From: Hymenobacter sp.
GTDB lineage: Bacteria; Bacteroidota; Bacteroidia; Cytophagales; Hymenobacteraceae
DNA length: 6,857 nt
Assembly (NCBI GenBank): GCA_025362615.1
Contig: JANYFQ010000355.1
Coordinates: 1 to 6,857 of the forward strand
Direction of reading: 5' to 3'
Shown in pieces: positions 1 through 5,671 of the stretch (positions are counted from its first letter, which is position 1; the number at the start of each line of letters is the position of its first letter). The position numbers and the translations under genes are program-made. The notes beneath the pieces were generated by a model. It ran no database searches and had not been told where the DNA came from. It saw only the letters and a list, made by a program, of their open reading frames with translations.

Positions 1-53
1 AAGCCGTGGTGAAGCACTTGACGCGGGCCGATATTGAGGAGTTGCTGGGGTAG
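1..53 (+). CDS. 3' end of an unidentified protein (partial)
   Basis: Only the last 16 codons and a TAG stop (51-53) are inside the window; the frame begins at base 3. The visible tail is AVVKHLTRADIEELLG, which looks like a short amphipathic helix ending a globular protein. Codon use is GC-rich, like the genes further right and unlike the two genes that follow. The tail is too short to name a family. A hairpin with a T tract right after the stop supports this being a true gene end. Confidence 0.5.
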   Translation, partial: AVVKHLTRADIEELLG

Positions 54-63
54 GAGCGGGGCC

Positions 64-89
64 GGCAATACAGGCTTGCCAATTTTTTT
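64..89 (+). terminator. Probable intrinsic terminator of the upstream gene
   Basis: GGCAA (64-68) pairs with TTGCC (76-80) around a 7-nt loop, and seven T residues follow at 83-89. The stem is only 5 bp, so it would be weak, but the stem-plus-T-tract layout and its place 11 nt after the TAG stop fit an intrinsic terminator. It would insulate the next two genes from upstream transcription. Confidence 0.5.
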
Positions 90-91
90 AG

Positions 92-99
92 TACATTTG
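92..99 (+). promoter_or_regulatory. Possible Bacteroidota -7 promoter element for the TcmP gene
   Basis: TACATTTG matches the Bacteroidota -7 consensus TAnnTTTG exactly and lies 25 nt before the ATG at 125, leaving a short leader. No good TTTG element lies about 19-21 nt further upstream, where the terminator hairpin sits, so the promoter is incomplete on sequence alone. An 8-mer with two free positions can occur by chance. Confidence 0.35.
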
Positions 100-124
100 A
101 CTAATAACTCAAGCGAAAAGCAAA

Positions 125-1057
125 ATGGGCACGGCCAAAGGCAATCGGTTTGGTGGAAAATGGACCGAAGAGAAAATATCTATTTTCATCAAATATGTGC
201 GGGCCTACTTGGTCATCATGAACAAGAACCAAGGTTTCCGCCTGCTTTATTTTGATGGGTTTGCAGGTTCCGGCATTATCTCGCCAAATAGTGAATCTGC
301 AAAAGAAGCCACCGACCAACAGGCTACACTTGAATTCGAGGGTGACAACGCTGAAGGTGAAACAGAGGCAAGCGAGGCCAATGAGTATGCTCAAATTCAA
401 GGAGTTGCTACGCAGGTTCTGGGGATTGATGACCTTCGCGGATTCGATATTTACTATTTTGTCGAGAAAAATCAGCACAATGCTGACCGATTGGATGCCC
501 TGCTCAAAAGCAATTTTCCGAACCGTGAAACTCACGTAACCGTGGGCGACTGCAACGAAAAGCTCTTGGACATGGCCAAGTATCTGCGAGCCCCCGAGAA
601 CTGGAATGTGCGAACAATGGCCTTCTTGGACCCCTACGGAATGCAATTGAAATGGGAGTCATTGGTGGCGTTACGTGGCCTTAATATCGATTTGTGGATT
701 TTAGTGCCCACCGGCATAGGTGTGGGAAGGTTATTGAGAAACGACGGGCAAATAAATTCCTCTTGGATGAATCGTTTGAAAGAGTTTCTGGGAATGGAGG
801 AAGCCGAAATTATGGCGCATTTCTATCATCAAGAGAATTCTGGCTCTCTGTTTGGCGAATCGGTTGAATTCAGGAAGGTGCCCCAAGCAACGGAGCGGGT
901 AGCCCGGCTGTATTGTCAGCGCATCAAAGAGGCGGGGCTTTTCGAATATGTGGCCGAACCCCGTGCCCTGAAAAACTCAATTAACAGCACTATGTACCAC
1001 TTTGTGCTTTGCACAAACAAGACAGCGGCACTGAACATTGCCAACACCATTAAATAG
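125..1057 (+). CDS. tcmP: Three-Cys-motif partner protein, TcmP-type, methyltransferase-like
   Basis: This 310-residue protein looks like the TcmP family, named for being encoded beside a 'three-Cys-motif' radical-SAM-like protein, as it is here. The N-terminus has the family's KW-x-K-x(3)-I-x-KY-x-x-AY pattern (residues 12-28). DGFAGSG follows at 44-50, FVEKN at 112-116, GDCN at 141-144 and LDPYG at 168-172. The spacing resembles class I SAM-dependent methyltransferases: a Gly-rich SAM loop, an acidic residue after the second strand, and a D-P-Y catalytic-type motif. Methyl transfer is therefore my inference; no substrate is known to me. The charged stretch at about 52-90 is probably a flexible insertion. 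The C-terminus (MYHFVLCTNKTAALNIANTIK region, 290-310) looks complete. The ATG at 125 is the natural start, just ahead of the conserved N-terminus. The next gene starts 9 nt after the stop, so the two are probably co-transcribed. GC is about 48% in a sampled row (661-720) against 67% at 4441-4500, which suggests transfer. Confidence 0.85.
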   Translation: MGTAKGNRFGGKWTEEKISIFIKYVRAYLVIMNKNQGFRLLYFDGFAGSGIISPNSESAKEATDQQATLEFEGDNAEGETEASEANEYAQIQGVATQVLGIDDLRGFDIYYFVEKNQHNADRLDALLKSNFPNRETHVTVGDCNEKLLDMAKYLRAPENWNVRTMAFLDPYGMQLKWESLVALRGLNIDLWILVPTGIGVGRLLRNDGQINSSWMNRLKEFLGMEEAEIMAHFYHQENSGSLFGESVEFRKVPQATERVARLYCQRIKEAGLFEYVAEPRALKNSINSTMYHFVLCTNKTAALNIANTIK

Positions 1058-1066
1058 CCCGCAATC

Positions 1067-1786
1067 ATGGCCCAATCGAGCATAGAATGGACAGAGATGA
1101 CGTGGAATCCTACCACGGGCTGTTCGAAGATATCAGCAGGCTGCAAATTTTGCTATGCCGAGGTAATGACTAACCGTTTGCAAGCAATGGGCTTAGCAAA
1201 GTATGCAGATGGTTTTGCCATACGAACCCACCCCGACACCTTGACAATTCCTTATTCCTGGAAAAAACCTAAGGTGGTATTCGTGAATTCCATGAGTGAC
1301 TTGTTCCATCCTGAAGTTCCGCTTGCGTTTATTCAGGACGTGTTTCGGGTGATGAACGAGAACCCCAAACATATTTTTCAGGTACTCACCAAACGTGCCG
1401 AACGGTTGAAGGAGTACAGTGGGTTGCTGACTTGGACTCCGAATATTTGGATGGGTGTGTCAGTAGAAAACGACAAGGTTGCCGACCGTATAGATTACTT
1501 GAGGACAACGGGAGCAAAAACCAAGTTTTTGTCTTTGGAACCCTTGCTAGGCCCCCTGCCAAATCTTAACCTGACCGGAATACATTGGGTAATTGTGGGC
1601 GGGGAATCGGGACGTGGTAACATTAGACCAATGCGCGAAGAATGGGCGCTGGACTTGATGGGCCAATGTCAGCGTAATGGGGTGCCATTCTTTTTCAAAC
1701 AATGGGGAGGGGCCAATAAAAAGGCTGCGGGCCGCACTCTGATGGGTAAGCAATACGACCAGATGCCAAACCACTCGACGCAATAA
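1067..1786 (+). CDS. DUF5131 / phage Gp37-Gp68 family radical-SAM-like three-Cys protein
   Basis: This 239-residue protein has the hallmarks of the Gp37/Gp68 (DUF5131) family, found in phages, mobile elements and bacterial chromosomes. The N-terminus carries IEWTE, then TWNPTTGCSKISAGCKFCYAE with Cys19, Cys26 and Cys29 (C-x6-C-x2-C). Further on are NSMSDLFH (74-81), QVLTKR (105-110), SLEPLLGP (156-163), GGESG (178-182) and FFFKQWG (208-214), all in the expected order. The three cysteines are presumed to hold a 4Fe-4S cluster as in radical SAM enzymes, though the spacing differs from the canonical C-x3-C-x2-C. The reaction catalysed is not known to me. The length is normal for the compact members and no motif is missing. 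It begins 9 nt after the TcmP-type gene and shares that gene's lower GC, so they form one module. The convergent GNAT gene ends 11 nt past its stop, with no room for a separate terminator hairpin. Confidence 0.92.
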   Translation: MAQSSIEWTEMTWNPTTGCSKISAGCKFCYAEVMTNRLQAMGLAKYADGFAIRTHPDTLTIPYSWKKPKVVFVNSMSDLFHPEVPLAFIQDVFRVMNENPKHIFQVLTKRAERLKEYSGLLTWTPNIWMGVSVENDKVADRIDYLRTTGAKTKFLSLEPLLGPLPNLNLTGIHWVIVGGESGRGNIRPMREEWALDLMGQCQRNGVPFFFKQWGGANKKAAGRTLMGKQYDQMPNHSTQ

Positions 1787-1797
1787 AAACAAAATAT

Positions 1798-2331
1798 TCA
1801 GGCCCGCCACCGCTCCAGCAGCACGATGGGGCCGCCCTCGTAGGCAGCGCGGGCGTATTCGCGGTAGCCGAAGCGGGCGGCCAGGCGCAGCGAAGCCACA
1901 TTGTCAGGGTCGATGATGCACATGGTGCGGGCGGTGGCGAAGTGAGCGTCGGCCCAGGCGAGGGCGACCGTTACGGCCTCGGTGGCGTAGCCCCGGCCGT
2001 GAGCGGCGGGGGCCAGCACCCAACCAATTTCGGGCGTGACGGAGGCGGTTTCCGGCTCGATGCCGCGCCGCAGCTCGGCCAGTCCCACGGCCCCGAGGCA
2101 CTGCCCGCTGGCCTTTTCCTCCACTGCCCAGAAGCCGTAGCCTTGCAAGGCCCAGTGCCCGGCGGCCCGCAGCAAGCGGTGCCACACCGCCTCCGGGGTG
2201 GCGGGCTTCCCGCCGAGGTAGCGGTAAAAATCGGGCTGCTGCGCCATGGCCAGCAAGGCCGGAAAGTCGGCCACGGTGTGCCCACGCAAGCGCAGGCGCG
2301 GCGTGTCAAGCTCGGGGACATTGGCCTGCAT
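1798..2331 (-). CDS. GNAT family N-acetyltransferase, RimJ/RimL-like
   Basis: This 177-residue protein is a full-length GNAT acetyltransferase of the Acetyltransf_3 (RimJ/RimL-like) type, predicted to move an acetyl group from acetyl-CoA to an amine in the cytoplasm. It opens with the usual LDTPRLRLRGHTVAD (8-22). The central part has the acceptor-side strand EIGWVLAP (101-108), then the acetyl-CoA pyrophosphate loop HGRGYA (111-116) and the helix TEAVTVALAWA. The C-terminal motif DPDN-x2-S-x6-FGY lies at 141-156. The family covers ribosomal protein, antibiotic and small-molecule acetylation, so the substrate cannot be told. The ATG at 2331 is the best start because an in-frame TAG at 2359-2361 blocks extension and no ATG lies between. 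GC is high, like its right-hand neighbours. It converges with the DUF5131 gene, and its leader overlaps a repeated sequence. Confidence 0.92.
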   Translation of the reverse strand: MQANVPELDTPRLRLRGHTVADFPALLAMAQQPDFYRYLGGKPATPEAVWHRLLRAAGHWALQGYGFWAVEEKASGQCLGAVGLAELRRGIEPETASVTPEIGWVLAPAAHGRGYATEAVTVALAWADAHFATARTMCIIDPDNVASLRLAARFGYREYARAAYEGGPIVLLERWRA

Positions 2332-2345
2332 GGGGTTAATTGTTA

Positions 2346-2394
2346 AATTGTTGCATTGCTAAATTGTTGCTCATAGGTGCCCCGGCGCACGGCG
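2346..2394 (-). repeat. 49-bp direct repeat, copy 1 (adjoins the GNAT start)
   Basis: Matches 2569-2617 at 48 of 49 positions (the mismatch is T2352 against C2575). Read on the minus strand it holds GTGC/GCAC arms (2377-2380 with 2387-2390) and then an ATG opening a tiny frame, MSNNLAMQQFNN (2336-2374). That frame ends 4 nt before the GNAT ATG. The copy therefore forms the leader of the GNAT gene. Confidence 0.85.
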
Positions 2395-2424
2395 CTTTAA
2401 TTGCTTAACTGATGTTACGTGGGC

Positions 2425-2522
2425 TGTTTCTTGTTACTTGTTTCGGGTTGCTCGTTGATGGTTTTTAGGTAGTTTTCGAGGCCCGAAGGCAACAAGAAAC
2501 CAGAAACAAGCAACCAGAAACA
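2425..2522. repeat. Imperfect inverted repeat inside the repeat mosaic
   Basis: The arms at 2425-2447 and 2500-2522 are complementary at 20 of 23 positions, separated by 52 nt. RNA from either strand could fold into a long hairpin. The right arm is part of a run of GAAACAAG/CAACCAGAAAC-type words extending to about 2530. No T tract marks it as a simple terminator, though it could halt or stabilise the transcript of the upstream lipoprotein gene. Confidence 0.65.
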
Positions 2523-2568
2523 ACCTGAAACGCAAGACACTCAAATCGCCCGCGTAACAGCAGTGCTC

Positions 2569-2617
2569 AATTGTCGCATTGCTAAATTGTTGCTCATAGG
2601 TGCCCCGGCGCACGGCG
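2569..2617 (-). repeat. 49-bp direct repeat, copy 2
   Basis: Second copy of the block at 2346-2394, in the same orientation and 223 nt away. Here the minus-strand ATG opens an 18-residue frame, MSNNLAMRQLSTAVTRAI (2541-2597). It lies between the lipoprotein stop and the GNAT start with no gene of its own directly downstream. Confidence 0.85.
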
Positions 2618-2699
2618 ACCACTGCGGGACAGGTAACAAAACACTCAACCCAGAACGAACAACCCAGAACAGCCAACAATTTAGCAATTCAACAATCAA

Positions 2700-3716
2700 T
2701 CACTGATACTGCACGTAGAGCGGCGAGGGCTTGAGGGCGATGACCTCCGAAGCCGTCATGATGTGGTGAGGCTTGGGGCGGGCATCGTACTCGTAGAAGA
2801 GCTTGAAGCCGGTGTACTGCACCATCTCGTTGGCGACGTAAGCCTGGTAGGAGTCTTTTTTGAGGGTAGGGTCGCCGTGGCCGTCCATGTGCATGACGAC
2901 TTGTACGCGCGGGTCGAGCTTGATGCCCTTGTAGTTGCTGAGCATTTTGCGGGTGAAGCGGTGGACGGTCAGCACCTTGGGCGGCAGCTTGTTCTCGCTC
3001 ACGATGCGGGCCAGGAAGCCGATGGTGAAGTTCACGTCCTTGGCGTCGAGGGTGCCGATGCGCTGGTTGGGGCGCACGCCGGGCATGGTGGCCAGCGAAA
3101 ACTCGGGGTCGATGCCCAAGTGGACGATGGGGTCTTTGAGGTATTCCTCGAGCTTGGGCAACTCGGCTTGCAGGGTGCTGTGGCCGGGTTGCACGTCCAG
3201 AAACAGCAGGCAGTTGTGCTCCTTGGCCCAGCCCAGCACCTCGTTGATGGTGGCCTTGGAGTTCATGAGCCGCCACTTGCCGTCTTTGCCGGCCGTGCCC
3301 TGGGCCGTGATGGTGACGTTGTGCAGGGCCGCCTGCACGGGAAGTTTGGGGTCGGCGGCCTGCCATTCTTTCAGTACGCCCGCAAACTTGCGGAACATCT
3401 GCTCCTTCGGCTCGCGGCCCAGGATGCCCATGCCCTTCGAGCGGATGTTGCCGTAGAACGCCACGATGCGGTGGCCGGGCAGGATGGCCCCCGGCAGTTG
3501 CCCGTTCTTTTTGGCGATGCTGTCGGCCACGAGCGAGTCGCGGCGCATGGCCTGGCGCTTGAGCAGCACGGTATCGACGGGGGCGGGGCCGGCCGGCTTG
3601 TCATCAGCAGCGTTGGCCGACGTGGTGCCGGTTTCGGGGGTGGTGGTGTGGCAGGCGGGCAGGGCCAGGGCGGCGAGTAGCCCGAGGGCGGCGGCGCAAG
3701 GAAGCTTAAAAAACAC
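2700..3716 (-). CDS. Predicted lipoprotein of unknown function, possible TIM-barrel fold
   Basis: I do not recognise a named family. Starting at GTG 3716 the protein has 338 residues: VFFKLPC, a hydrophobic helix, then the lipobox LPAC with the lipidated Cys at about 22. A Thr/Ala/Pro-rich linker follows to about 50, so the protein should be exported and membrane-anchored. The body begins with LPGHRIVAFYGN (about 79-90) and runs as alternating strands and helices. Several strands end in polar or acidic residues: FLDVQPGH (172-179), GIDPEF (201-206), VHRF (251-254) and MHMDGHGD (275-282). This resembles a (beta/alpha) barrel with active-site residues at strand ends, so a glycoside-hydrolase-like or other hydrolytic role is possible but unproven. 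The same frame stays open to an ATG at 3809, adding 31 Pro-rich residues before the signal peptide. That start lies upstream of the promoter and would bury the lipobox, so I reject it. It is divergent from the propeller operon. Confidence 0.8.
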   Translation of the reverse strand: MFFKLPCAAALGLLAALALPACHTTTPETGTTSANAADDKPAGPAPVDTVLLKRQAMRRDSLVADSIAKKNGQLPGAILPGHRIVAFYGNIRSKGMGILGREPKEQMFRKFAGVLKEWQAADPKLPVQAALHNVTITAQGTAGKDGKWRLMNSKATINEVLGWAKEHNCLLFLDVQPGHSTLQAELPKLEEYLKDPIVHLGIDPEFSLATMPGVRPNQRIGTLDAKDVNFTIGFLARIVSENKLPPKVLTVHRFTRKMLSNYKGIKLDPRVQVVMHMDGHGDPTLKKDSYQAYVANEMVQYTGFKLFYEYDARPKPHHIMTASEVIALKPSPLYVQYQ

Positions 3717-3749
3717 TGACGGGGAAGGGGTTGGGGCGAAGGTATCGGG

Positions 3750-3780
3750 CAAAGGTACGGGCCGGGCCGGGGGCGGCAAA
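3750..3780 (-). promoter_or_regulatory. Bacteroidota-type promoter of the lipoprotein gene
   Basis: On the minus strand TTTG (3780-3777) is followed after 19 nt by TACCTTTG (3757-3750), a full match to the phylum's TTTG / TAnnTTTG sigma-70 promoter. Transcription should start near 3743, giving a leader of roughly 25-30 nt before the GTG at 3716. This is the clearest promoter in the window and is a main reason for choosing the internal start. Confidence 0.7.
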
Positions 3781-4215
3781 AACCGCTGCCAGAATTGCCG
3801 GCCGGGCACGGCCGCGCCGGGCGGAAAACATCCGCGCTAAAAAATTGTCGGGCCTCCCGGTCATGCTTGGCGAGTGGCGGACCGCGCGGCCGAAGCGCTT
3901 CGCTTCTTGCGGCGTACGCCACACGAACACCATCCGATAGCCGGTGCTCGTCGTTCGTAGAGCGGTGTCTGTCGAGAGTGTAGGGGACGTGTCGGGCAGG
4001 AAGCCGATTTTTGCACTGTAATTTGGTCGGGCGTTTCGGAAAAACTGCCTGGCACGGCAATTTCGCCGATTAGCTCATTCAAACATTAAGACTCCGCTGC
4101 TGTAATTTGCACTTGCCCGTGTTTTGTGCAAGGTGCTGCTACGCACCGCCCGGCGCTCTACCGCTCCACCAAGCCCTTCCGAAAGCCCTCGTTTACCCCT
4201 GCTCACTACCACTTC
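3781..4215. other. Divergent intergenic region with two perfect palindromes
   Basis: No convincing gene is seen; the frames open here are GC-driven and lack recognisable domains. CGAAGCGCTTCG at 3891-3902 and GGCGTACGCC at 3911-3920 are perfect 12- and 10-bp palindromes only 8 nt apart. They could be hairpins, a regulator site, or part of a dispersed repeat. TGTAATTTG occurs twice, at 4017-4025 and 4101-4109. The first is followed by G and is one mismatch from TAnnTTTG, but no -33 element is well placed for either. I found no confident promoter for the propeller operon. Confidence 0.5.
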
Positions 4216-5670
4216 ATGCTTAAATCTTTTCCGCTCGTTCTGTTGCTGGCCCTGGGTTTCCGGGCCGCCGCCGCCGACCCCCGCCGCCCCGCCGCTGCCC
4301 CGGTGCAGGACATTCAAACCAAAGCCGCCCTGCTGGGCCTCGACTACAGCCCCGACGGCAGCCGCGTCGTGACCTGCGGCCTGGGCCGCGACATCGTGGT
4401 GTTCGACATCGAGAGCGGCAAGCCCGCCCTCGTCCTCAAGGGCCACACCGACGACGTGGTGGCCGTCAAGTACAGCCCCAACGGCCGCTACATTGCCTCG
4501 GGCGGCGTCGACAAGGCCCTGATTTTGTGGGACGCGCTGACGGGCGAAATCCTGCGCAAAAACACCGAGCACACCGATTACGTGCGCGACGTGGCCTTCA
4601 GCCCCAACTCCAAAATCCTGGCCAGCGCGGGCTGGGACGGCCTTTCGCTCGTCTTCGACACCTTTAGCGGGCAGCGCCTGGCCACGCTCGGCACGCCCAA
4701 CAAGCCCGGCGGGGCCTCCTCGGCGGTGCAGACCTACGACAAAAACAAAACCACCAAAGGGCGCACCACCAACATGACCTCGGTGGCCTTCAACCCCAGC
4801 GGCACCGAGCTGCTCACGGCCAGCGGCGACCACACCCTGCGCACCTACGACACCCGCACCTGGCAGCAGAAATTCGTGCTCAACGGCCACACCGACGAAA
4901 TCTGGGATGCCCGCTACTCGCCCAACGGGCAGTACGTGGTGAGCGGCGCCTGGGACAACACGGCCCGCGTGTGGGACCTCAAAACCCAGCAGCCGGTGTA
5001 CACCATTCCGGCCCACGTATCCGACGTGTGGGGCACGGCCTTCAGCCCCGACGGCCAACTCATCGCCACCTGCGGCGGCGACCGCAAGGTGCGCCTCTGG
5101 GACATGACCACCGGCCTGCTGGTGCAGGACGTGAGCGGCGAGCTGCACACGGCCGAGGTCGAAAACGTGGCCTTCAGCCCCGACGGCCGCTTCCTGGCCA
5201 GCGTGAGCCGCGACGGCAGTTGCAAAATATGGGCCGTGCCCGGCACCGAGGCCCGCCTGGCCGCCTACACCGCCTACAACCTGGAAAAATGGGGCCGCAA
5301 AAGCGAGTTTGAAAAAAGCGACGATTACGCCAGGCGCATGGCCAAAAGGGCCGACCGCGAGGCCGAATACCGCGCCGAAGGCCGCGAGAAAATGACCGCC
5401 GCCTACGGCAATACCGCCAACTGGCAGAGCTTCACGCTGGGCGACTACAACGCCGACAGCGAGTTTTTTGCCCTCAGCTCGCCGCTCTTCACCCTGCCGT
5501 ACCGCGTCAAGGTCAGCCCGAAAGACGCGGCCAAGTTCCGCGACAACTTTGGCCGCCTCACCTACGGTGTGCCGCAGTTTGAAGTGCAGGAGGGCACCAT
5601 TCTGCTCAAGCAGGCCGCCGTGTCGGAAGCCGTGGACGGCGAAGTGAAAACCTACGCCATCGTCCGTTAG
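4216..5670 (+). CDS. Exported WD40 beta-propeller protein with Bacteroidota C-terminal domain
   Basis: This 484-residue protein starts with a signal peptide (MLKSFPLVLLLALGFRAAAA, likely cut near residue 20). Seven WD40 blades follow, at about 34-75, 76-117, 118-158, 186-222, 223-265, 266-309 and 310-345. They show repeated GH, F/YSP-D/N-G and VWD/LWD-type signatures such as YSPNGQYVVSGAWDNTARVWD. Seven blades make one closed propeller, a protein-binding scaffold. A 27-residue Thr/Lys-rich insertion (159-185) sits between blades 3 and 4. Residues about 357-484 form a separate domain: WGRKSEFEKSDDYARR, a charged helix, then a strand-rich part. It resembles a domain seen after WD40 or caspase-like modules in Bacteroidota; this is from memory and its function is unknown. 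The frame could start at GTG 4126, but that puts 30 unrelated residues before the signal peptide, so ATG 4216 is preferred. The second propeller gene starts after 1 nt. Confidence 0.9.
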   Translation: MLKSFPLVLLLALGFRAAAADPRRPAAAPVQDIQTKAALLGLDYSPDGSRVVTCGLGRDIVVFDIESGKPALVLKGHTDDVVAVKYSPNGRYIASGGVDKALILWDALTGEILRKNTEHTDYVRDVAFSPNSKILASAGWDGLSLVFDTFSGQRLATLGTPNKPGGASSAVQTYDKNKTTKGRTTNMTSVAFNPSGTELLTASGDHTLRTYDTRTWQQKFVLNGHTDEIWDARYSPNGQYVVSGAWDNTARVWDLKTQQPVYTIPAHVSDVWGTAFSPDGQLIATCGGDRKVRLWDMTTGLLVQDVSGELHTAEVENVAFSPDGRFLASVSRDGSCKIWAVPGTEARLAAYTAYNLEKWGRKSEFEKSDDYARRMAKRADREAEYRAEGREKMTAAYGNTANWQSFTLGDYNADSEFFALSSPLFTLPYRVKVSPKDAAKFRDNFGRLTYGVPQFEVQEGTILLKQAAVSEAVDGEVKTYAIVR

Positions 5671-5671
5671 C

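Larger units (their letters stand above)
2332..2699. repeat. Non-coding repeat mosaic between the GNAT and lipoprotein genes, possibly MITE-like
   Basis: This 368-nt gap has no convincing gene. It is bounded by inverted copies of one AT-rich 23-mer, at 2347-2369 and 2674-2696 (22 of 23 match on opposite strands). Inside are a 49-bp direct repeat, a second imperfect inverted repeat, and runs of short related words such as CAACCAGAAAC and CAACCCAGAAC. The inverted ends and lack of coding suggest a short non-autonomous element or an intergenic repeat family. No clear target-site duplication is visible at the ends, so the element interpretation is tentative. Confidence 0.6.

Noticed and set aside
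101..646. A 181-codon minus-strand open frame opposite the TcmP-type gene
   Set aside because: No recognisable domain; the plus strand encodes conserved motifs in order.
2425..2620. A CRISPR-like array
   Set aside because: The repeats are only two direct copies 223 nt apart plus irregular short words, with no regular repeat-spacer period and no cas genes.
2434..2679. An 81-codon minus-strand frame in the repeat mosaic
   Set aside because: It is made of the repeat words themselves, crosses both an inverted and a direct repeat, and has a composition unlike a globular protein.
2763..3680. A 305-codon plus-strand open frame opposite the lipoprotein gene
   Set aside because: Its product is a Val/Gly/His-rich antisense shadow with no motif, whereas the minus strand has a signal peptide, lipobox and promoter.
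3371..4082. Minus-strand frames extending from the lipoprotein gene into the divergent region
   Set aside because: They are Arg/Pro/Ser-rich frame-shifted readings with no domain and conflict with the well-supported promoter and lipoprotein start.
4126..4215. Longer N-terminus for the first propeller, starting at GTG 4126
   Set aside because: It adds 30 residues ahead of a typical signal peptide that begins exactly at ATG 4216.
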